From positions 1-64,000 of the forward strand of contig MLAK01000533.1 of assembly GCA_001839685.1 (NCBI GenBank): a DNA stretch of 64,000 nt, written 5' to 3'. The translations under genes were made by a program, and so were the position numbers. Positions 58,114 through 64,000 of the stretch are shown piece by piece. The notes under the pieces are model-generated. The model ran no database searches, was not told where the DNA came from, and saw only the letters and a list, made by a program, of their open reading frames with translations. Every line of letters starts with the position of its first letter. The stretch's first letter is position 1. Source of the stretch: Tritrichomonas foetus (taxonomy: Eukaryota; Parabasalia; Tritrichomonadida; Tritrichomonadidae).

Positions 58114-58599
58114 TTATTTTTTCTTTGGAATCATTAAAACCTTTACAAAAATTCTATTTTGTGACAAAATATTCAAATCATTTCTCCATGGTTTTGCTGA
58201 TCGCGCCAATTTCGAAACTTGCTCGATTTCATCATCATCAGAAAAAATATTTTTTTCGTTGAATAAGTCGGCGAATCGTATATCGAAGTTTTTCAATGGG
58301 TCTGAATTTTTTGCTATGTTTAGGTCATTGTTTACATTCATTGCCAAGACGAAACTTTTGATTATCGAAAATTTTGTCGTTCGTGGAAACCATTCGTATA
58401 TGTAAATACCACTGGGCATCTGAATTGCCAGGAATTTGCAGTTTAATTCGGGTTTCATGTCTTCCCTCTTCGCAACGCCGCGGAAATAGTTTGCGAAATT
58501 TGATTCTGGATTATCAATTGGCTTGACTTGAAAAAGTGGCGTTTGTTGGTCTTTATTCGTGATGGTATATCGATTTTTTTTCACGCATAATCTTCGCAT
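58114..58599 (-). CDS. small protein, possible citron-homology (CNH) fragment
   Basis: The frame encodes 161 residues of protein-like composition. Residues ~50-85 (CKFLAIQMPSGIYIYEW then TKFSIIKSF) resemble a strand pair of CNH propeller domains in GCK/MAP4K kinases, where a 'S-I-x-x-x-E-W' strand precedes 'K-F-x-x-I-K'. A full CNH domain is ~300 residues, so this would be a remnant or a divergent small protein. No Inr is seen before the ATG. A + strand frame with an Inr-like site (ATG 57966) runs into its 3' part. Function unknown. Confidence 0.4.
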   Translation of the reverse strand: MRRLCVKKNRYTITNKDQQTPLFQVKPIDNPESNFANYFRGVAKREDMKPELNCKFLAIQMPSGIYIYEWFPRTTKFSIIKSFVLAMNVNNDLNIAKNSDPLKNFDIRFADLFNEKNIFSDDDEIEQVSKLARSAKPWRNDLNILSQNRIFVKVLMIPKKK

Positions 58600-58745
58600 G
58601 TAAGAATTAAACTCGCAATTTTTGCCGGATTCACCAAGGTCAAAAAGTTCTTAGAAAGGTGAAATTTATTTGCATTCATGCTGATATGGGGTAAAATGTT
58701 AAAACTTGAAAAATATATTTTAAGATTATCATTAGAAATAATATT

Positions 58746-60971
58746 TTATTCAGTCGGAATATTTTCAAGAACATCATCAATAGCATAAGTTTGAACAGCA
58801 AGTCTCTCTAATCTTTCCTGGTGCCTCTCCAGGTAAGGAATTATTGCATCAATTTTGGCTTCAAAAACTTTTTTATTTTTAATAAAGAATGAAATCTGTC
58901 TAACTTTCAAAATGGCTGTGATCGCAGCTGTTGCATCATCTGCCCATCTAGAATTAGTTGCCCATTTAGCAATGTAATCAAACCACTGTGCGAAGTCGTC
59001 GAGGTCTTCAAGCTCGGAAAAGTATTCAACAAGGGCTGTTGATCCAATTTCTGTTATTTCACGAATAACTAAACGTAATTTATTTGGCATTCTGAGTTTA
59101 AATGCGAGTTTAAGGGCTTTAACATATTCGCCGTTTCTTAATGCATTTCTTAAATCCTGTTCAGCTTCTGTGGCTGCTGCCTTTTCGGCGGTTTCTTGGG
59201 CTTCGAGTTCTTCTGTATTGTCTCTCCAGTAACATAACTTTCCGTCGTTACCACCAGTAATTATCTGTTTAGATCCGCCATGGGATAAACCCCAAATCTG
59301 TCCTTCATGGGCTTCTTCATTTGTGAAATCAGGTGCACCAGTTTTCACGCGAATGACTTTGACTGCACCTGATGATTCTGCTGTTGCTAATTGTAAACCT
59401 TTATTAACAAAAACGGCTCTTAAAATAGTACTTGTAAATTCTGTGAATGATGAAATGCAAGTTCCATCTTCAGCAGACCAAATACGAATTGAGTTATCGC
59501 TAGATCCAGTTACAACAATTTTTTCGACTGGTGAGAAAGCAACAGTAGAAACACCTCGTCGATGTCCCGATAAAGTTCTAAATGGAAGAATTTTATCATT
59601 ATCTATTCGCCATAATTTCGCTGTTTTATCCATCGATCCGGTACATATCATTTTTCCATCAATAGAGACTGCAATTGCTTCAATATCTTTATTATGAGCA
59701 ACCACAGAATAAAGAGCTGATTTAAGTTCTGGCTCTTCAGTTGGTCTCCATAATTTCATATTCATATCTTTCGATGCTGTTAACACGCAATCACTTTTTG
59801 GAACAAAAGCGACAGCAAGAACCTGATCAGAATGACCAAGTAAGACTGTTAAACATTTCTTTTCTTCAAGCGACCAAATTCTTGCAGTTGCATCTTTTGA
59901 TCCACTCATTAAAAGCCCATTCGATGTTGCTAAACAAAGTGGAGTATTTGTATGACCATGAAGTTGGAAACATGAATCTTCTGAAATAATGTGAATCAAG
60001 TTTGTATTTGAAGCTGCTGCAACAGCTGTTACATCACATGTGTTATCATGAGCTACGTCATATATTTCATGCAATGTTAAAACAATTGATCTCTTTTTAT
60101 TTAATGATTTGATAATTCCATCATTATCGAAAGTGTAAAGTTGATCAAAATAAAACAATTGATTTACTTCTGTTCGACTCATTTTTGTGATTCTTATGTC
60201 TGCTGTATTCACTCTCTTCACTCCATCTGTTGTTGCAGCATAGACGCAATTTTGTCTCTCTGGATCAACAACTAAATCATGAATTGAATAAGCAATACCA
60301 ATTGGCTGGCCAATTTGTGAGCCGTCTGTGTCAAAAACTAAAATGACTTCATCTAAACCAGAAGTGACGACGTATGGTGGCATTGCAACAATTGCTGTGA
60401 CTCTCTGTCTGTGTGCATCTTCATCTTTAAGAATTTTGGCTGTTCGGCTGTCGGGCTCGATAATAGATAAATGTCCGAATACATCGCCGATCCACAAATT
60501 TCCTGTCGAGTCGTAAGTCATGCATGTGATTTGACCTTTGGCAATGTCTACTTTTTTGACAAGCGATTGATTATGGAGTGCATAGAAATAACATGATTGA
60601 CCTGATGTTGCAATAGCAAGAAGCTGGCAATCAGGATCGACTTGGAGATAACCTGGAAACTTTCCTGGCAATCTCCACTGAGCGACGACCTCCCATTCAT
60701 CATTATTTGGGACCCACATTTTTATAAGTTGCGAGGCGTGTGATGTGAAAGCGAATCTTAAAAGAGAATCGACAATAAAATCGTTAACTGTATCTTCTGA
60801 TTCTTCTTCAGCTTCGAGAGTGGCGAAAATTTTTCCCTCCGAATCTATAATTAGAACATCGTAATTTCTGATTGTTGCAAAGAAAGAAGGGTTGATTTGG
60901 CGGATTCTACCGGTCGTCCATAGCGTTTGAATCGATCTTTCTAGGACTAAAGAGCGGCACAATCTTCCCAT
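58746..60971 (-). CDS. UTP13: UTP13/TBL3 small-subunit processome WD40 protein
   Basis: This 741-residue protein is a double WD40 propeller followed by a helical domain. Residues 1-~580 hold about 12-14 WD40 repeats (HGHTNTPLCLATSNGLLMSGSKDATARIW, in pieces; then GHSDQVLAVAF, GSMDKTAKLW, GHRRGVSTVAFSP, GSSDNSIRIW). Residues ~590-741 match the Utp13 C-terminal domain: an L-R-N-A-L-R-N-G-E-Y-V-K-A-L-K-L-A-F-type helix, then R-L-V-I-R-E-I, a W-x-x-N-S-R-W segment and I-P-Y-L-E-R-H-x-x-R-L. UTP13 (human TBL3) belongs to the UTP-B part of the U3 snoRNP, which processes pre-18S rRNA in the nucleolus. Length and domain order agree with the family. Very likely an essential housekeeping gene. Confidence 0.85.
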   Translation of the reverse strand: MGRLCRSLVLERSIQTLWTTGRIRQINPSFFATIRNYDVLIIDSEGKIFATLEAEEESEDTVNDFIVDSLLRFAFTSHASQLIKMWVPNNDEWEVVAQWRLPGKFPGYLQVDPDCQLLAIATSGQSCYFYALHNQSLVKKVDIAKGQITCMTYDSTGNLWIGDVFGHLSIIEPDSRTAKILKDEDAHRQRVTAIVAMPPYVVTSGLDEVILVFDTDGSQIGQPIGIAYSIHDLVVDPERQNCVYAATTDGVKRVNTADIRITKMSRTEVNQLFYFDQLYTFDNDGIIKSLNKKRSIVLTLHEIYDVAHDNTCDVTAVAAASNTNLIHIISEDSCFQLHGHTNTPLCLATSNGLLMSGSKDATARIWSLEEKKCLTVLLGHSDQVLAVAFVPKSDCVLTASKDMNMKLWRPTEEPELKSALYSVVAHNKDIEAIAVSIDGKMICTGSMDKTAKLWRIDNDKILPFRTLSGHRRGVSTVAFSPVEKIVVTGSSDNSIRIWSAEDGTCISSFTEFTSTILRAVFVNKGLQLATAESSGAVKVIRVKTGAPDFTNEEAHEGQIWGLSHGGSKQIITGGNDGKLCYWRDNTEELEAQETAEKAAATEAEQDLRNALRNGEYVKALKLAFKLRMPNKLRLVIREITEIGSTALVEYFSELEDLDDFAQWFDYIAKWATNSRWADDATAAITAILKVRQISFFIKNKKVFEAKIDAIIPYLERHQERLERLAVQTYAIDDVLENIPTE

Positions 60972-61186
60972 TTTGCCTCGACCACAGAACCGCCTTCATT
61001 GATGACGGGTTCATTTTCTTTCAAAAATTTGGAAATATTGAGAGAAAATAACACTACAAAATTTTGGTAAAATCTTCTCAAAATTTTAATAAAATCTATA
61101 TTTTTACAGGCATGGGAATGCTTCATGCATAATATGAATCAAAATTATAAAACATTAAGAAATATAGTTAATGATATATAAAATGT

Positions 61187-61804
61187 TTACTTTCTGGTTG
61201 TCATTTTCTTCAAGACAGTTGGATTCTTAATCTTCAAAAGCGCATAAAGGTCATTCAATTCGGTATGAGCTGCTTTAATTTCAGCTTTTGCCGCGTTGTA
61301 TCTATATTGAATGGAATCCTTAACAAATTCTTCTGATGCTGGCTTAAGATCAAGCGCCAAAATATCAATTAATTTGAATTTCAATTGTTGTTGGAATCTT
61401 AAAGTGCTTTGTTCTTCCGATTGTTGTTCAAATAAAAGTGAATATGAATCTGGTTCAGTAATATACTGTTCGATAATTTCGACAAGTAACTGTGGAAATT
61501 CTTCAAATTTAATTGTTAAGCCTTCTGTTTTCTTCAAAATCTCAAAGTCTTCTTGAGCATATTCTGCTTCGTATAAAAAGAACAAATCGCTGTCGCATAG
61601 CATCTCAAGACGAACATGTTGGGGAACGTCATCTCCACCATTAACAACAATAATTTTAATGCGGACGAGAATTGTCGCATTATCTTCTTCTTCATCGTTC
61701 TCTGATTTGATCGCTACGGGGACTTCATTGTTAAAGATAATTTCTCCTCCACCTTGAAGGCTTGGATCATTAAAATCTTCGTTTGTGGCTGTAAATTCGC
61801 TCAT
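61187..61804 (-). CDS. SAS-6-like head-domain protein (SAS6L type)
   Basis: This 205-residue protein consists of an acidic N-terminal ~40 residues and a SAS-6 PISA head domain (about 45-165). It shows strands V-R-L-E-M-L-C-D-S-D-L-F-F-L-Y, then E-E/Q-D-F-E-I-L-K, L-x-I-K-F-E-E-F-P-Q, and L-F-E-Q-Q, all in the order of SAS-6 (D-x-D-x-F-F-L-Y, E-D-F-x-x-L-K, L-x-V-D-F-x-x-F-P). SAS-6 builds the centriole cartwheel through this head plus a long coiled coil. Here only ~40 residues follow the head, so no rod can form. This matches SAS6-like proteins of apicomplexans and kinetoplastids, found at the basal-body region or apical conoid. The ATG is the first in frame; no clear Inr. Confidence 0.7.
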   Translation of the reverse strand: MSEFTATNEDFNDPSLQGGGEIIFNNEVPVAIKSENDEEEDNATILVRIKIIVVNGGDDVPQHVRLEMLCDSDLFFLYEAEYAQEDFEILKKTEGLTIKFEEFPQLLVEIIEQYITEPDSYSLLFEQQSEEQSTLRFQQQLKFKLIDILALDLKPASEEFVKDSIQYRYNAAKAEIKAAHTELNDLYALLKIKNPTVLKKMTTRK

Positions 61805-62253
61805 TTCTTTTTCGTTTTGATTAACGTACGAACGGAAAAAATTTCATAAACGTCATTTCACTTTTCCAACATGAGTTAGTCAAACCTGATAAATGTTAAG
61901 ATCATAATTCATGCCTATACCAATAGAATTTTATATTATTGGCTAACCCTTAATATTGAATCTATTATATGTTTCAGATTTAGCTCAAGTTCTTCATTTA
62001 ATTTATAATTATTGTATGACTAAGGCATTTTAATAATTAGAAATAATGGATAAATGATATCTATAAATCAATTTCTGAAATAAGGCATAAAAATATAAGC
62101 GATTTTGAATTTTTGATATCAATTGATTTCTTCAAGAAATTCATGAACGAAAAACCAATTAATGAAACTAATTAGTTGGTTAATTTAAATCGTTTTAGGA
62201 ATAAACAAAAAGAAAAATCATCATATATAAAAAACACTATATTTTATACACAT
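61805..62253. other. AT-rich spacer
   Basis: Nothing is recognised between the two minus-strand genes. Confidence 0.4.
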
Positions 62254-63567
62254 TTAATATATTACATTTCCATTTTCATCTACAAAAATAACTTTCACTT
62301 TTCCATTATCATCAATATTATAAAACATCCTAATACCTTTTTTAGTATCTTTATTTTCAGTTTTCTCTTTTGGTTTTGTTTTCTGTTTCTTCTGTGAATT
62401 TTTTTCATTTTTGATACCTTTTGCTTGTAATTTTTTATTCAATTTTCTTTCTAATTTTTCAACTTTTTTCTTTAGTTCATCAATTTCCGGTTGAAGTGAC
62501 TGTCTTGTTGTTGTCTGGTTGGCGACTGCATCTTTTAGTTTCTTTCTTCTCATTTTAGCCACTGATTCACTTGTTTTAGATAATCTAGAATGAATCGAAT
62601 CAATTTGTTCAAATCGACTTTGCTGCAAATCGAAAATTGCTTTTTTAGATTCTCCGATTTTTGATTTGAATGAAGAAATGATATTGTTCATTGACGAATC
62701 GAAGAATTCTCTCATTTCATATTGCGAAGTTTGTGCTTCAGCTATAACATTTTGTGATTTACTCAGTGATTGAGTTGAACTTTGTTCAAGGTTTTCTATT
62801 CTTTGTCTAAAATCGCCAATTTTTTCATGAATTCGAGATGAAATTTTTAATTTTTGTTCAGAAACGGAATTCTCTAGTTCAGAATGTGTTGTTATTAAAT
62901 GATCTGAATTACTCTGGACGCTTTCTGTCAATTTTTCAAAAGATGCATCGAGATTATTAACATCATTTTGAATAGTTTGAAGAGAAGAAAAATCTTTTTG
63001 TACTGTTTTCACGCGTGCTGTTAAATTAGAGAACAAAGTATTGATGTTGTTTAAAGCACCTTCAAATTCGCGATCAAAAGCATCAAACCCATTTTTAAGA
63101 GGTGCCAATAACGTTGTAACTCCTGTTGATTGTGTTTCAATTTGTTTATTTCTGAGGTAATCAATTTTACTTTTTAATAGATTTGATTGATTCGTTAGTT
63201 GTGACATTTCAGATGCCAATGATGCGATTGAATCAGCAAACCGTGATAGATTTCTTGTAGATTGTTGTTCAGCACGTTTTACTTCAAGGTGAAAATTTCG
63301 ATCCATTTGCCTTAATTGTGAATTATATGCTTCGTATTTTTTTAGTGCAGCATCACGAATGCCTTGTAGTTGATAATTTGCGGATGCGGAAGTTCGTGGA
63401 AAATTAACGGTATTTGATTTTGAAGTTGGCGATGAAACAGTAATCGACTGAGGAGCAGTTTGAAAATGAGATGGCTTTGGTATATTTTGCGATGGACTGA
63501 ATAAGGAAGAATTCGCCCCTGCTGCTAATCCACGGAACTTAGCAGGCAAGCGGGGGAGTGTCGTCAT
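62254..63567 (-). CDS. coiled-coil protein, function unknown
   Basis: This 437-residue protein begins with a basic, S/T/P-rich head (MTTLPRLPAKFRG and on to about 65). A coiled coil of ~320 residues with Gln/Ser/Asn-rich heptads follows, then a Lys-rich stretch (about 390-420) and a short strand-like end (GIRMFYNIDD then VKVIFVDENGNVIY). A head with basic S/P sites plus rod recalls SF-assemblin/giardin-type striated fibre proteins, but no diagnostic motif is seen. The ATG at 63567 is preferred over an in-frame ATG 21 codons upstream because the Inr-like TCATT lies between them. Stop TAA. Function is not assigned. Confidence 0.6.
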   Translation of the reverse strand: MTTLPRLPAKFRGLAAGANSSLFSPSQNIPKPSHFQTAPQSITVSSPTSKSNTVNFPRTSASANYQLQGIRDAALKKYEAYNSQLRQMDRNFHLEVKRAEQQSTRNLSRFADSIASLASEMSQLTNQSNLLKSKIDYLRNKQIETQSTGVTTLLAPLKNGFDAFDREFEGALNNINTLFSNLTARVKTVQKDFSSLQTIQNDVNNLDASFEKLTESVQSNSDHLITTHSELENSVSEQKLKISSRIHEKIGDFRQRIENLEQSSTQSLSKSQNVIAEAQTSQYEMREFFDSSMNNIISSFKSKIGESKKAIFDLQQSRFEQIDSIHSRLSKTSESVAKMRRKKLKDAVANQTTTRQSLQPEIDELKKKVEKLERKLNKKLQAKGIKNEKNSQKKQKTKPKEKTENKDTKKGIRMFYNIDDNGKVKVIFVDENGNVIY

Positions 63568-63572
63568 AATGA
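63568..63572 (-). promoter_or_regulatory. Inr-like initiator directly at the ATG of the terminal coiled-coil gene
   Basis: Read on the minus strand this is TCATT immediately followed by ATG. The presumed +1 is only 3 bases from the start codon, a very short leader that would force use of ATG 63567. Confidence 0.4.
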
Positions 63573-64000
63573 AAAAACGTCTTTTCTTATCGTCCTGGTA
63601 ATTCAATAATTTATGTGATTTTACATTCAAAACTAAAACTGACTATGAAATTCATAATCGAAATGTTAGGAATAGAAATCACATCAAAAAGATATTATTC
63701 AAATCTTAATTATATATGATTGAATCTGACAGATTTTTTATTTAGGTGACTGTTGTCCGTTTATAGTGCTCTAGACTGACATGGGAAAGGTATTTTAAAG
63801 TGGGAAATGTGAAGACAAAAATTCTTTTAATATATTTTTTGATTTATGCCCATTCTACCAACTTGGTAGCTACAACAAGCTAAATCAGAGAAAAATCGAT
63901 GTTTGGTTGTATTTCAAGATTCACAAGAAATGTTATTTATATGACAATATAAATATTTGGGCTTGTTATTGAAACCAAAGCAAATCAAACAGTTTATGAA
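63573..64000. other. right edge, no gene seen
   Basis: AT-rich sequence without a recognisable coding frame, repeat or RNA. It may hold the far promoter of the minus-strand gene. Confidence 0.4.

Overview
The window looks like chromosomal DNA from a parabasalid protist, a trichomonad close to Tritrichomonas or Trichomonas. Protein genes are uninterrupted, both strands are used without operon order, intergenic DNA is very AT-rich, and TAA, TAG and TGA all serve as stops. Several genes carry the trichomonad initiator (Inr) consensus TCA-Y-W a few to about 20 bases before the ATG. Many stops sit inside a TAAA tetranucleotide, the known trichomonad polyadenylation context. The gene content (IFT81, a dynein-tail-like protein, a SAS-6-like protein, formin, CARMIL-like LRR protein, CAMK-like and TKL kinases, papain protease, glutamine synthetase III) fits a flagellated, phagotrophic anaerobe. 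The species call is inference.

Layout. 0.4-7.4 kb (+): a possible micro-ORF, IFT81, a NUDT6-like Nudix protein, a dynein-tail-like protein without motor and a TMEM115-like membrane protein. 8-10.3 kb: a bacterial-type single-domain fluoride channel (+) facing an SLC45/SUT-like carrier (-). 10.7-18.3 kb: a 17-bp tandem array with an assembly gap, a CAMK-like kinase (-), a GC-rich unexplained island, a SEC13-like propeller (-), an 18-bp array, an SK-like potassium channel (-) and a coiled-coil protein (+). 18.3-24.4 kb: TIR-element copy 1, a Tup1-like WD40 protein (+) and an SLC35F-like carrier (+). 24.8-34.8 kb: an acidic-repeat protein (-) with an assembly gap, a HEAT-like protein (+), a DCX-like/P-loop NTPase (-) and a giant P/Q-rich coiled-coil protein (-). 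35.8-41.9 kb: TIR-element copy 2, a second CAMK-like kinase (+), a MED1-like protein (+) and a membrane-anchored papain-like protease (+). 42.7-44.0 kb: a decayed TIR element with transposase remnants. 44.2-50.8 kb (+): a TKL kinase and a CARMIL-like LRR protein. 51.4-63.6 kb (-): formin, glutamine synthetase III, a small CNH-like fragment, UTP13/TBL3, a SAS-6-like protein and a coiled-coil protein.

The most notable points follow. (1) An apparently undescribed pair of near-identical DNA elements (19551-20645 and 35806-37063) lies in opposite orientation. Each copy has matching terminal inverted repeats and its own perfect 8-bp target-site duplication. One copy has an internal deletion with 4-bp microhomology, and the other carries an Inr-preceded 140-codon ORF. 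(2) A single-domain Fluc/CrcB channel and a type III glutamine synthetase both look bacterial in form. (3) A 205-residue SAS-6-like protein has only the head domain. (4) A dynein tail-like protein stands alone. The flagellar and cytoskeletal genes are scattered rather than clustered, so they share a cell structure but not visible co-regulation.
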